From JAIROC01 sp031553535 (GTDB lineage: Bacteria > Bacteroidota > Bacteroidia > Bacteroidales > WCHB1-69): 64,000 nt of DNA. The position numbers were made by a program, and so were the translations under genes. The DNA lies in the NCBI GenBank assembly GCA_031553535.1, contig JAVBLM010000008.1, positions 1 to 64,000 of the forward strand, written 5' to 3'. The notes beneath the pieces were generated by a model. That model worked only from the letters and a program-made list of their open reading frames with translations. It was not told where the DNA came from and did not search any database. Shown piece by piece: positions 8,701-16,440 of the stretch; within the stretch, counting starts at the first letter, position 1, and each line of letters begins with the position of its first letter.

Positions 8701-10528
8701 CACTTTAAAAACGCAGTTTATATCAGGAAGAATAGCCCTTCCTATACGGGAGAATTTCAGTAATACAACCGAATTGCCTGCCGAGTTTATTTCGTATGTC
8801 GTAGACGGCACTGCTAAATGGAAAATAGTTAGTAACCCAAGCTCCGCTGTACAACCCGATTCAGGGACAGCCATGGTATATTTCCCGGGAACGGTAAGTT
8901 CTGTAGCCACATTAAGTACTCGTCAGCTGGATTTGTATCAATCATTCAACCCGTTTGTAGAGTTTTGGTATTACCACGATTCAAACACATCTACAAATGA
9001 TTACTCTTATACGGATGTAGATGTAGTAGTAGATGGTGTAGTGCATAATTTAATAACCCTTTACCTGCGGGATATTAATGGGAATCATGGTTGGACACGA
9101 TATAGATATCCATTGAATCAATTTACAGCAAACAGTGCTTGCGTACTGATACAATTCGAAGCCATGAATAAGTATCCGGGAACGGCACAATATATAGATT
9201 ATATACAGATATCTTCGGAAGAGGACGCTGCCGTTTCTGAGATTATCATATCGCCGGATCCTGATTTATGTAACCATTCCGGATATGACGTTTCCGTAGT
9301 AATAGCAGCAGCTCGAAACCAGTCGATAACTTTTGATGATAATGCATCTATCCTATTAGATCTTGACGGGACAATATATCCTGTTTCTTTACAAGGAAAA
9401 GTGTTGCATGGAAATTCTTCCGATACAATACCTGTCTTATCTAATACTATTATCCCGACAGGAAGTACTGCCATGAAAGCATATTTTGGCTCCAAGGTAG
9501 ATAATGTTCCTGCCAACGACACCGCAGAACGGGATATTCTCATCAATCCCAATTATACTATCCGCATCCATAGCACAAGTAATGATGGAAGTCCGGCATT
9601 GGCTGATATTGATATAAAGCAAGAAGTCACTATAAAGAATACGGGGAATATGCCTCTTCCACAACTCAACCTGATTCTGTCTGTGGATGCAGAGGATGTC
9701 TCCCCTGCCTATCATTTTACAACAACAGCATCCTCACCCAACACATTAGCTCCGGGGGATTCGGTTACCATTGCTTTCAATAGTCTATATACTACTCCAT
9801 GGAGCCCCGAATACCAGGTACATGTCCTTGCCTATTTGCATTGTGATTCCGCACTGATAAGCAAAGAAGCTGCCATCACCGAATATGTGGATATAAGTAA
9901 CCTTGTTCTTATCAATATCGATAAGCCTTCAGGACAGATGGATGCCGTAGACGCCAACATCAACATAGAGGTATCGCTGGAAAATAAAAGCGATGCCACT
10001 CCTTTTGCTAATGTAGGAATACACGCCCGGGTAGAAGATTCAAAAGGGAATATCGTTGCCAATCTATCGGAAACTATTTCCAAGACGATCAATACACTCT
10101 CCCCTGCTTCTCATGTATTCAGTTCTTCATATACTGTTCCTGCCGATTCGGTGTATTACATAACCGTATTCATCGACAAGCAGGCAAAAGACAATTACCA
10201 GCACGATGATACCATCCGGATAAAACGGACTACGGATTATAATCTAGGTATAGAATCTATCCCCCTGTCAACAATCAGCATGAGCCAGAACGTCCCGAAC
10301 CCTGCAAATGATCATACTTCTATTATTTATAGCATTCCTGCAAACGGCGAAGTAACATTTACTATTTCTTCAATAAACGGACAGGTGTTATACAATAAAT
10401 CTATAAAAAGCGAGTTAGGTATGCAGACAATAGATATTAATGTATCTCATTTGGCTGCAGGAATCTATTTCTACTCCATGGAATTCCATGGACAGCGGAT
10501 TACAAAGCGAATGAGTATTAAACGATAA
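2777..10528 (+). CDS. giant T9SS cargo protein A (jelly-roll, CARDB-like, beta-helix, type A sorting domain)
   Basis: 2,583 residues; an upstream in-frame TTG at 2768 is possible, but the ATG at 2777 directly starts a typical signal peptide (MKRKLIMLSVLLVLVMQQVF, cut near SQQ). Apparent order: MAM/choice-of-anchor-like jelly roll (about 25-205, with FNHICKVSPND); Ig-like domain (PFVKDTVYSAGPWEINAKVKT, about 210-320); then repeats of a module with GTGT, WSR and LPPGKNLLVYW-like signatures alternating with CARDB-like sandwiches; one parallel beta-helix block (about 1010-1450); a second jelly roll (about 1985-2150); more CARDB-like domains; and a T9SS type A sorting domain in the last 85 residues (QNVPNPAND, GIYFYSMEF, KRMSIKR). 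It should be exported by Sec, then by T9SS to the cell surface. An adhesin or matrix role is inference; I see no catalytic motif. It follows regulator 1 and shares domains with giants B, D and E. Confidence 0.88.
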   Translation: MKRKLIMLSVLLVLVMQQVFSQQILIQEDFDGNVSYTSIPQSSWRSNTSYYLPSLTGSATSSSYLGLVPNKVGDTTFLESIPYNFSGKWYVLLQFNHICKVSPNDQTLIQYRIGSGSWQTVDAMWYSGNATNYLSTGFNAASYSQWDANNIAVLPGQDWWKEENFDMSFHIGNEIAQIRFVIIHGSVPNTQASFGWLLENIQITASPYPVSDPIVAFITPFVKDTVYSAGPWEINAKVKTTTTIAIKQPYLKYVATNNGVHIKTDSILMENVSGDSLWKAIIPQFETGTTVDYFIIGKDTTGNEATISSSYHIKRISNNVSGELIIGTGTGSSFYEPYCASFHRGWSRSIYMDWEFDPLGQGALIREVAYYSARAGSSNLENLTMYFKAVEDSIIDPGLNYFIDPIADGATLVWGTATNSTSGISWVTFVLHEPFLLLPGKNLMIYWTNQDGNSADNGGTTLRWQYTTVENKNIRSYGDGAWPTTENIAINSNRPNVKFYLVDNSLLDNSASMHSIDINDTTVTASNYQTPIVVTVKNKGDLPLDSVTVSFAINGGVPKDTVVHFNPALPWDFNEQIRVGDYMQRVNASDTITAWVSLPNSQYDPTIWDDTLTKVVYGTSDLKMKFVEHVTGTAYDVGPYKTTSRIESITGEQINNVSLFVEYRKDATVEYDTLPMVFNTTTGLWEGTIPQTQAGNNITYKLILNDFLGNTVTVADSFYINVASTSYVIVGTGTSTRYFTPMNTFAYYSWSRELYLGTELSPTDEGGIITKLAWDYAYTGTWNFTNQTCYIKAVDDTYLTSNGYVDPVTDGATLVWQGSIGASKPGWAEIELDTPFELPAGKNLMIYWNHEHGSNAGSSLYTFNHHSTMDNMAAYGYHDMEFHMAKIGPFSANYSTYRPNVRFFVLEEIKNNNSASVCAINSPSSGVVTANVQVPVIVTIRNEGLDVLSSCKIQWTKNGTLQTSLFPGSIYTLTTPIPTHFTDTVVVGYYTPNTGDMDNIAVWVELPNTIVDLVSHDDTVMISTVACDGALEREYTVGSYSADYIDVASALFQLAQCGISGKVTLKLEDGTYAQDIDLSPLNGLLTNSDTLEITSLSGSAANVTLKPLSSHPMFLFSSMENIIINALTIDATAGNSHVFEFTGPCANIAVTNCMILLDTIRKNAFHKITATGTLNGLTVTNCTVSGGSYAVNFSLEAADRPNITNLVFDHNVFSGQYNMGVLLENANPKSISYNKITSRSTNTEKTWYGMSINQSRFMPPSSIVGNSIYSNNAAITTSLYGIRTYFNDSVLVANNEIHLNSSASTTYGIHIGNAKVSEYVYNTVLLTGTGGSTFNALYWSTIGNTTYNATVSHNILIANGGVNPYAIYLSADIVAFQSNYRISDNNYYSSGNLGYHDVIQSDLNAWKSSITMDVNSINIMPSFIDYTSSLRLANYQELLFPLYSGISTDITGAKRPSLSSIGAYSQSTTGTDVMLLQVNSWEEEVVEEQVVDISLNVFNSGSVPVNRIVFGWSLNGQLQNPVTHTISPSLAPSEDLNILVESFPVTGTDRFDVIVWIDTVNTAKDVNQRNDSAFVSTTARPLVEFVAPFVKDTIYGLTFDVNAVIRTQSGAPVSPPELNLTTTVTGYHTFTSSVPMTLTDGIWQVTIPRQYYGSKVIYSLTVSDLFGNTVTLVDSTYLKFEPDRKDTVTIGTGTTTVDNNPYNYYYTWSRNYYMDYEIDPGKRGGYINSIAFYNASPFASAVNNVSLYLKAVPDSTVSSGYVNPFVDGATLVWGPAVATMPGTDWMTFSLSTPFYLPRDMNLLVYVDNQSGVSGSNGPSWQSTTQNKPMSIYEYDPSSFPSSLSGIQTIVRPNIQIDLSADAEYYSGYDLAILSMVEPVNTGSLCSPNYTPVKIAVSNLGENKYNFVQNPIEVGIEISDPVGHYYHYTNIIYTGELAPGETAPVEFMSALPIMYSGTYGIKAWVNSPIDNISYDDTLKTQFISGRIALPIRENFSNTTELPAEFISYVVDGTAKWKIVSNPSSAVQPDSGTAMVYFPGTVSSVATLSTRQLDLYQSFNPFVEFWYYHDSNTSTNDYSYTDVDVVVDGVVHNLITLYLRDINGNHGWTRYRYPLNQFTANSACVLIQFEAMNKYPGTAQYIDYIQISSEEDAAVSEIIISPDPDLCNHSGYDVSVVIAAARNQSITFDDNASILLDLDGTIYPVSLQGKVLHGNSSDTIPVLSNTIIPTGSTAMKAYFGSKVDNVPANDTAERDILINPNYTIRIHSTSNDGSPALADIDIKQEVTIKNTGNMPLPQLNLILSVDAEDVSPAYHFTTTASSPNTLAPGDSVTIAFNSLYTTPWSPEYQVHVLAYLHCDSALISKEAAITEYVDISNLVLINIDKPSGQMDAVDANINIEVSLENKSDATPFANVGIHARVEDSKGNIVANLSETISKTINTLSPASHVFSSSYTVPADSVYYITVFIDKQAKDNYQHDDTIRIKRTTDYNLGIESIPLSTISMSQNVPNPANDHTSIIYSIPANGEVTFTISSINGQVLYNKSIKSELGMQTIDINVSHLAAGIYFYSMEFHGQRITKRMSIKR

Positions 10529-10552
10529 AATCTTTTTCATAATTCAAATTGT

Positions 10553-10578
10553 GGCTGCCTCTCCGGCAGCCTTTTTTA
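10553..10578 (+). terminator. rho-independent terminator of giant A
   Basis: GGCTGCC, a TCTCC loop and GGCAGCC are followed by six T residues, 24 bases after the stop codon. The same hairpin, with its AATCTTTTTCAT lead-in, follows giants B, D and E and the relic at 16441. Confidence 0.9.
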
Positions 10579-11124
10579 TTTTCCGTGAATTAGCAGGTAA
10601 TACCTAAGAGATAACGTAAAATAAAATCAACCCCTCCATAGAACGGGATATATACTTCATCTCGAAGGATATGTCTTCTTAGGCTCGGAAGCTACCTCCG
10701 CTTAGGCAAAGAAGGTGCTTCCGCTTAAACTCGGAAGAGACTTTCTCCAAGGCAAGGAAAGGGTGCCGTCTCAGGCAGTCTTAGGTAGCAAAATATATTA
10801 GCTTAGACTATAACGATGCTTTAGCATAGAAGCCTCAATTCAAGATGCCTGGCCTCGGCTACCTTTCAAGCAGATTATGTCTGTCAAACATTTTCTAAAG
10901 CAGAAAACATCTTAATAACTATCCGCCAAAGGTGAAATATGCAATTATCTTTCCTATAAATTCCCGGTAACAGTTATTCTTTTAGCTTTAACTTTTTGAT
11001 TCCATACAATTAAAAGAAGAAAAATCAATCGTATAATACATTAATTATTAACAATTTAAATCTTTTATCTTCCGGAAACTTAAAAAAATAAACTTCATTA
11101 AAGCAAGGATATTATTTTTTATTA
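10579..11124. other. intergenic stretch with short degenerate repeats
   Basis: About 545 bases without a credible gene. Between 10670 and 10790 the motifs CTTAGGC, CGGAAG and CTTCCGCTTA recur in direct and inverted forms, giving hairpin potential. The segment near 10590 (CAGGTAATACCTAAGAGATAA) resembles segments near 32693 and 38560. The last 150 bases are AT-rich leader to the methionine promoter. Confidence 0.5.
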
Positions 11125-11132
11125 TACTTTTG
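11125..11132 (+). promoter_or_regulatory. -7 promoter element of the methionine operon (TACTTTTG)
   Basis: TACTTTTG matches TAnnTTTG and lies 29 bases before the first paired base of the SAM riboswitch. That places the transcript start just upstream of the aptamer, as expected. No clear -33 TTG is seen. Confidence 0.6.
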
Positions 11133-11160
11133 CGCTATCAATTCAATCATTAAAATGATT

Positions 11161-11276
11161 GTTTGAATTATAAAGAGGAGTTGAGAGACGGGCTCTACGA
11201 CACTCCGGCAACCTACGAAGCTTTTTCGAAAGGTGCCAAAACCCGCCTGAGAATTTTTAGGAATTATAATTTAAAC
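11161..11276 (+). ncRNA. SAM riboswitch (S-box type)
   Basis: The closing stem P1 is GTTTGAATTAT (11161-11171) with ATAATTTAAAC (11266-11276), complementary apart from one wobble pair. Inside are the S-box signatures: GAGAGACGGGCTC, the CCGGCAACC core, a small P3 hairpin (CCTACGAAG with TTCGAAAGG) and GGTGCCAAAACCCGCC. It heads the DUF39 stub, metH and metF, exactly where S-adenosylmethionine feedback is expected. No U-rich terminator follows immediately, so control may act by another route. Assignment rests on motif and stem recognition, not a covariance search. Confidence 0.88.
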
Positions 11277-11286
11277 TAATGTCAAA

Positions 11287-11388
11287 ATGCAGATCTTAGC
11301 TTATTATCCGGTCAACAGAACCTTAGTATGTAGAGTTAAATTTCTTTTCTGCACTGCTTTTTCTATGCATATGCGCTGCATGCGCTAG
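11287..11388 (+). CDS. possible Met/Cys-rich leader peptide, 33 residues
   Basis: An ATG at 11287, ten bases after the riboswitch, opens a 33-codon frame ending at TAG 11386-11388. The peptide begins MQILAYYPVNRTLVCR and ends FSMHMRCMR, so its last nine residues hold three Met and one Cys. A methionine-rich end between a SAM riboswitch and methionine genes fits a leader peptide that reports Met-tRNA supply. A hairpin follows at 11426-11452. Chance is not excluded; conservation would decide. Confidence 0.35.
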   Translation: MQILAYYPVNRTLVCRVKFLFCTAFSMHMRCMR

Positions 11389-11425
11389 ATTATTTCCCTT
11401 TTGAGAATTTCTATTTAGAAATTTA

Positions 11426-11452
11426 GCAACCAGGAATAAAATTCCTCGTTGC
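11426..11452 (+). promoter_or_regulatory. hairpin in the methionine operon leader
   Basis: GCAAC-C-AGGAAT, an AAA loop and ATTCCT-C-GTTGC form an 11-bp stem with one C:C mismatch, 70 bases before the first structural gene. No T-run follows, so it is not an intrinsic terminator as it stands. It could be a pause, anti-terminator partner or processing element. Confidence 0.45.
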
Positions 11453-11522
11453 CGATGTGAGACATATATGCTTCTCTCATCCATGTAATTATAATCCTTT
11501 ATAATCCTGTAAACAAATTATC

Positions 11523-11750
11523 ATGTCAAAAACATATCAAGATATAAACACAAAGATAAAAAACGGAAAAGCCGTTATTCTTACAGCAGAAGAAGTTTCG
11601 GAGTTAGCCCGGACTGTTTCTCCCGAGGAGATCGCCGAAAAAGCGGACGTAGTAACAACCGGGACTTTCGGAGCGATGTGCTCGTCGGGTATATCCCTTA
11701 ATTTTGATTATGCAAGCCCTCAGAAGAAATTATTAACAATTAACAACTAA
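11523..11750 (+). pseudogene. N-terminal stub of a homocysteine biosynthesis (DUF39/HcyBio) protein
   Basis: 75 residues: SKTYQDINTKIKNGKAVILT, then AEEVSELA and VVTTGTFGAMCSSGISLNF. This matches the N-terminus of the DUF39 homocysteine-biosynthesis family (NGKAVILTAEE and TTGTFGAMCSSG are its hallmarks). Full-length members run to several hundred residues, and the rest, including any ferredoxin or CBS part, is missing. The frame leaves the family after about residue 65 and ends in KKLLTINN, which looks like former non-coding sequence. It sits between the riboswitch and metH (18 bases to the metH ATG) and so is still transcribed with the operon. It may be a relic of a deletion that fused the riboswitch to metH, or a retained short ORF that aids translation of metH. 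Confidence 0.7.
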
Positions 11751-11768
11751 CCATTATTACCATAACCG

Positions 11769-14700
11769 ATGAACAACAAAGTAATGAATAACAGAATAAA
11801 AGAAATACTAAATAACCAGATTGTTATACTTGACGGGGCGATGGGCACATCCATACAGAAATACAGATTAAGTGAAGAAGACTTCCGGGGAAAAGAATTC
11901 AAACATCATCCGGCTCTGCTAAAAGGGAATAATGATATGCTGAGTTTGACACAGCCAGATATCATTAGGGAAATACATCGGCAATATATTGAAGCAGGAG
12001 CCGATATTATTGAGACAAATACATTCAATGCCAATGGGCTTTCCCAGGAAGAATACCATTGCTCCGATTTAATTTACAGGCTAAACTACACTTCCGCACA
12101 ACTGGCCAAAGAAGAAGCTAAAAAAGCCGGACGGCCTGTTTTTGTAGCAGGGAGCATTGGCCCTACATCCAAAACACTTTCTATTTCCTCCGACTTAAGC
12201 AGGCCGGAGTTTCGTGTTACAGACTTTGACGCATTGGTTTTAATATATATGGAACAGATCAAAGGGTTAGTAGACGGACAAGCGGATATCCTCTTAATCG
12301 AAACCGTATTTGACGCACTGAATGCAAAAGCTGCATTGTATGCACTCTCTCATATACAGGAGCAAAACAAAATAGAGATTCCCGTAATGCTATCGGTAAC
12401 GATAAACGATAAGAGCGGAAGGACATTAACAGGCCAATTGCTAAAATCACTATATTATTCGGTATCTCATTTCCCCTTATTAAGTTTCGGACTTAATTGT
12501 TCTTTCGGAGCAAATGATCTGTATCCATTCATAAAAGAACTGTCGGGATTTGTTTCCTGCGGACTTTGTATATATCCCAATGCCGGTTTACCTAATGAAA
12601 TGGGAGAATATGAAGAGACTCTCGAAACAACAGCGAAATACCTGAAAACAATAGCGGAAGAACGGCTTATAAATATTGCAGGAGGATGTTGCGGAACAAC
12701 TCCGGAACATATTAAAATACTGAAAGAAGAACTGGCACATCTTGCTCCAAGAGAAATCCCTGAAAAAACAGACCAGTTATACGTCACCGGATTAGACAGT
12801 GTAGTAGTTGACACAAAACAAAATAATTTCATCAATATAGGTGAACGGACAAACGTTGCAGGGTCAGCAAAGTTTGCCGGACTTATCCGTGAGAAGAAAT
12901 ATAAAGAAGCATCGGAAATTGCCCGTAAGCAAATAGAAAACGGGGCTTCCGTTATTGATATTAACCTGGACGATGTACTGTTGGACAGCGCTAAAGAAAT
13001 GGAAACATTTATCCGCTACATCAATAACGACCCGGCTATCAGCAAAGTGCCTTATATGATCGATTCGTCCGACTGGAATACTATTCTTGCAGGATTAAAA
13101 AACACACAGGGCAAATGCATAGTTAACTCTATCAGTCTAAAAGAAGGTGAAGATTGTTTTCTAAACAAAGCCGGCGAAATCCGTAGATTTGGAGCTGCGG
13201 TAGTAGTAATGGCTTTCGATGAGGAAGGACAAGCAACAACATTTGAACGCAAAATAGAAATCTGTAAGCGTGCGTATGACTTATTAACAACTAAACTGTC
13301 TTTCCCTCCGCAGGATATTATCTTTGATGTAAACATCCTTACCATAGGAACCGGCATAGCAGAACACAACAATTATGCAGTAGATTTTATTCAAGCTGTT
13401 CGATGGATAAAGGAAAACCTCCCCAAAGCATCAACCTCAGGAGGGATCTCGAATTTATCCTTCTCATTCAGGGGAAATAATACGATACGGAAAGCCATGC
13501 ATTCGGTTTTCTTATACCATGCTATTAAGGCAGGCTTGGATATGGGCATTGTAAATCCTGCTTCATTGCAAATTTACGATGAAATAGAACCCAAACTCCT
13601 AAAAACAGTTGAAAACGTGGTTTTAAATAGTTCACCGGGAGCTACCGGACAACTCATTGAAGTAGCAGAGATAATTAAAGACTATAATGTTCCTCATAAA
13701 ACAGGGAAAAACGAACAATGGAGATTACTTCCGGTAAGGGAACGCTTTATACAGGCATTAATAAAAGGTACTACGGAATATCTTCCCGTTGATATTAATG
13801 AAGCATCGACTGTTTACGAAAATCCTGTTGAAATAATCGAAGGTCCTTTGATGGATGGGATGAATAAAGTGGGGGAACTGTTTTCCGAAGGGAAAATGTT
13901 CCTCCCCCAGGTTGTTAAGTCGTCATGTGTTATGAAAGAAGCAGTTGAATTGTTACAACCCGGAATAGAACAAGCACAAAATGCTGTTGAAAAGAAGCAA
14001 CGTCCGGTTATTGTAATCGCTACAGTGAAAGGCGACGTACACGATATAGGCAAAAATATTGTAGGAATTGTCCTTGCCTGTAACAATTTCGAAATTGTTG
14101 ACTTGGGCGTAATGGTTGATAATAATACCATTGTTGCTTCTGCCCGTAAATACAATGCCGACATGATAGGAATAAGCGGATTGATAACGCCATCGCTGAG
14201 TGAAATGGAAGAACTCTGCCGTTTAATGCAAAAAGAACAAATGGAAATTCCTCTAATGATAGGCGGAGCCACGACCTCATCGGTTCACACGGCTGTAAAA
14301 CTGGCACCCTTATACGATTACGGAGTTATACATGGAGGAAATGCTTCACAGGCTGCTTATCTTGCAAAACGCATATTACAAAACAAAGAATATATTAATG
14401 AAATAAAGGCTAATCAAAAGGATATTCGTGAAACATATATAAAAAAAGAAACTAAACTGTGGAGTTATAAGGAAGCAAAAGAGAAAGCTCCCGTCTTTGA
14501 TAAGGAAAGTTTCTTTCAACCTGAATCGTTTGGCAAACAAACTATTTTAGAACATCAGCCGGATATCGGATTATTGATCCCTTTCATCAACTGGAACCCG
14601 TTTTTTCATTTCTGGGGCTTTAAAGGAAGATATCCGGAAATTGTTCAAAGTAACGAAGAAGCACATAATTTATATGAAACAGCATTGCATGTTTTAAATG

Positions 14701-15314
14701 AGATAACCAACAATAAAGAATTTGATGCTTCTCTAATCGTGCGATTCTTTAATGCCTATGCCGACAATGATGATATTGTTTTAGATGATCGTCATCGTTT
14801 GCCGATGTTGCGACAACAATCCACCAAAGAAGAATGTCGTTGCCTCGCTGATTTTATTCCTCCGATATCCTTAAAGATTAATTCTTCCATAGGATTGTTT
14901 TGCCTAAAGGTTTCCGATAGAAAAGAATACAATAATCATGAAGACTTCGACTATCTGCTTCGAAACAGTTTATGTGCACGCCTAACAGAAGCCCTAGCAG
15001 AATGGATACATACAAATATAGCCCAGGGACAGAATATGATCCGTCCTGCGTTCGGACACTCTGCTTGTCCCGACCATTCTATGAAGAAAGACGTATTCAA
15101 ACTATTGGAAGCGGAAAAAAACATTCAGGTCGCCATAACGTCCGGTTATTCCATTTTACCTTCTACAAGTTTATGTGGTTTGCTCATAGCGCATCCCGAA
15201 GCTTGTTATTTTGGAATTACTGCCGTCGGACAAGATCAATTTAAAGATTACATACATAAAAGAGGTACCTCCGAGGCAAAAGGAAAGAAATTACTAGGAA
15301 AAATCATTTATTAA
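11769..15314 (+). CDS. metH: cobalamin-dependent methionine synthase
   Basis: 1,181 residues, near the usual length (about 1,230). It transfers the methyl group of 5-methyltetrahydrofolate to homocysteine through cobalamin, giving methionine. Modules in order: homocysteine domain with VILDGAMGTSIQ near residue 19 and zinc-ligand Cys at 244 (GLNCSFG) and 307-308 (GGCCG); pterin domain from about 354 (FINIGERTNVAGSAKF); cap and cobalamin domain with the DxHxxG motif at 756-761 (DVHDIG, lower axial ligand His758); and a C-terminal SAM-binding reactivation domain that includes RPAFGHSACPDHS. All four modules are present and intact. A second in-frame ATG lies five codons in. The SAM riboswitch upstream gives end-product control, and metF follows by 9 bases. 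Confidence 0.97.
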   Translation: MNNKVMNNRIKEILNNQIVILDGAMGTSIQKYRLSEEDFRGKEFKHHPALLKGNNDMLSLTQPDIIREIHRQYIEAGADIIETNTFNANGLSQEEYHCSDLIYRLNYTSAQLAKEEAKKAGRPVFVAGSIGPTSKTLSISSDLSRPEFRVTDFDALVLIYMEQIKGLVDGQADILLIETVFDALNAKAALYALSHIQEQNKIEIPVMLSVTINDKSGRTLTGQLLKSLYYSVSHFPLLSFGLNCSFGANDLYPFIKELSGFVSCGLCIYPNAGLPNEMGEYEETLETTAKYLKTIAEERLINIAGGCCGTTPEHIKILKEELAHLAPREIPEKTDQLYVTGLDSVVVDTKQNNFINIGERTNVAGSAKFAGLIREKKYKEASEIARKQIENGASVIDINLDDVLLDSAKEMETFIRYINNDPAISKVPYMIDSSDWNTILAGLKNTQGKCIVNSISLKEGEDCFLNKAGEIRRFGAAVVVMAFDEEGQATTFERKIEICKRAYDLLTTKLSFPPQDIIFDVNILTIGTGIAEHNNYAVDFIQAVRWIKENLPKASTSGGISNLSFSFRGNNTIRKAMHSVFLYHAIKAGLDMGIVNPASLQIYDEIEPKLLKTVENVVLNSSPGATGQLIEVAEIIKDYNVPHKTGKNEQWRLLPVRERFIQALIKGTTEYLPVDINEASTVYENPVEIIEGPLMDGMNKVGELFSEGKMFLPQVVKSSCVMKEAVELLQPGIEQAQNAVEKKQRPVIVIATVKGDVHDIGKNIVGIVLACNNFEIVDLGVMVDNNTIVASARKYNADMIGISGLITPSLSEMEELCRLMQKEQMEIPLMIGGATTSSVHTAVKLAPLYDYGVIHGGNASQAAYLAKRILQNKEYINEIKANQKDIRETYIKKETKLWSYKEAKEKAPVFDKESFFQPESFGKQTILEHQPDIGLLIPFINWNPFFHFWGFKGRYPEIVQSNEEAHNLYETALHVLNEITNNKEFDASLIVRFFNAYADNDDIVLDDRHRLPMLRQQSTKEECRCLADFIPPISLKINSSIGLFCLKVSDRKEYNNHEDFDYLLRNSLCARLTEALAEWIHTNIAQGQNMIRPAFGHSACPDHSMKKDVFKLLEAEKNIQVAITSGYSILPSTSLCGLLIAHPEACYFGITAVGQDQFKDYIHKRGTSEAKGKKLLGKIIY

Positions 15315-15323
15315 ACAACAAAC

Positions 15324-16277
15324 ATGAAAGTCATAGATATTATAAATAATATAAACAAGCCATTTATATCTTTTGAATTAGTCCCGCCATTAAAAGGAAG
15401 TGATATGACAAAACTGCACAAGTCTATTGAACCTTTGATGGAGTTTAAACCTCCATTTCTTAATGTGACATACCATAGGGATGAAATTGTTTTTCGTCCT
15501 AATCCGGATGGAAGCTTTAAGAAAGTCACACTTACAAAACGTCCCAGCTCCATAGCTATCGTTGCAGCAATATTAAACCGCTTTGAAGTAGAAATAGTCC
15601 CCCATCTTATATGCGGAGGAATTCCGAAACAAAAACTGGAAAACGACTTAATGGATCTTTATTTCCTTGATATACATAATGTTATGATTCTAAGAGGCGA
15701 TACCCAAACAGGGCAAAAACGCCTTATGACTGAATCGACGGATTATAAGTATAGCTCAGAGCTTGTACAACAAATTGCCGGTATGAACTCCGGAAAATAT
15801 CTGGATGATGAACCGGAAAATAATACTTCAACCGATTTTTGTATAGGCATTGCCGGTTATCCCGAAAAACATTATGAAGCTCCTAATTTGGAGACCGATA
15901 TTCAAAATCTTAAAAAGAAAGTAGAAGCAGGGGCAGATTATATTATTACACAGATGTTCTTTGATAATAAGAAGTACTTCCGGTTTGTAGAAAAATGCCG
16001 TAAGACAGGGATTCTTGTTCCTATAATTCCGGGTTTAAAACCTATCTCTACCTATAAACATATTGAGCTACTACCACAAACATTCAACATTGATATCCCG
16101 GAAGAGCTTATGGGCGAAATAAGAAAATGTAAAAACGACTCGGCCATTTATACCGTAGGTATAGAATGGTGTATACAACAAACACAAGATCTGTTAAAAA
16201 GCGGAGCTCCTGCCATTCACTATTATACAATGGGTAAAGCGGACAATGTCAAACAAGTTATCCATGCAACATTTTGA
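15324..16277 (+). CDS. metF: methylenetetrahydrofolate reductase
   Basis: 317 residues, normal for bacterial MetF. It reduces 5,10-methylene- to 5-methyl-tetrahydrofolate with FAD, supplying the methyl donor for MetH. Family features of the TIM barrel are visible: FISFELVPP near the N-terminus, NVTYHRD, PHLICGG, NVMILRGD, GIAGYPEKH, the GADYIITQMFFDNKKYFRF segment and IPGLKPIS, with WCIQQTQDLLKSGAPAIHYYTM near the end. It lies 9 bases after metH in one operon, so it should share the riboswitch. No terminator hairpin follows directly; a TAATGAGGTTGTC repeat overlaps the end of the gene region. Confidence 0.97.
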   Translation: MKVIDIINNINKPFISFELVPPLKGSDMTKLHKSIEPLMEFKPPFLNVTYHRDEIVFRPNPDGSFKKVTLTKRPSSIAIVAAILNRFEVEIVPHLICGGIPKQKLENDLMDLYFLDIHNVMILRGDTQTGQKRLMTESTDYKYSSELVQQIAGMNSGKYLDDEPENNTSTDFCIGIAGYPEKHYEAPNLETDIQNLKKKVEAGADYIITQMFFDNKKYFRFVEKCRKTGILVPIIPGLKPISTYKHIELLPQTFNIDIPEELMGEIRKCKNDSAIYTVGIEWCIQQTQDLLKSGAPAIHYYTMGKADNVKQVIHATF

Positions 16278-16278
16278 T

Positions 16279-16388
16279 AATGAGGTTGTCAAAAATTGAC
16301 ACAAAGATTGCCTATTAAGGTATGGAATAACCAAACTTGCAAGCTCAACGGAGTTAATCCAATTAAAAGTAAGATAGATAACCTCATT
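16279..16388. repeat. small element with inverted ends (AATGAGGTT / AACCTCATT)
   Basis: Ends of a 110-base segment are exact inverted copies of nine bases. Inside, ACTTGCAAGC..AACGGAGTTAATCC (about 16334-16370) recurs at about 43968-44001. Its first bases, TAATGAGGTTGTCAAA, resemble those just after the gene ending at 59137. It could be a MITE-like remnant or a broken terminator repeat; there is no coding capacity. Confidence 0.4.
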
Positions 16389-16440
16389 GCGGGCAAAGTT
16401 AGAAATTTCAGGTTAGAATTTCTCCAACCCCGTTAATAAT

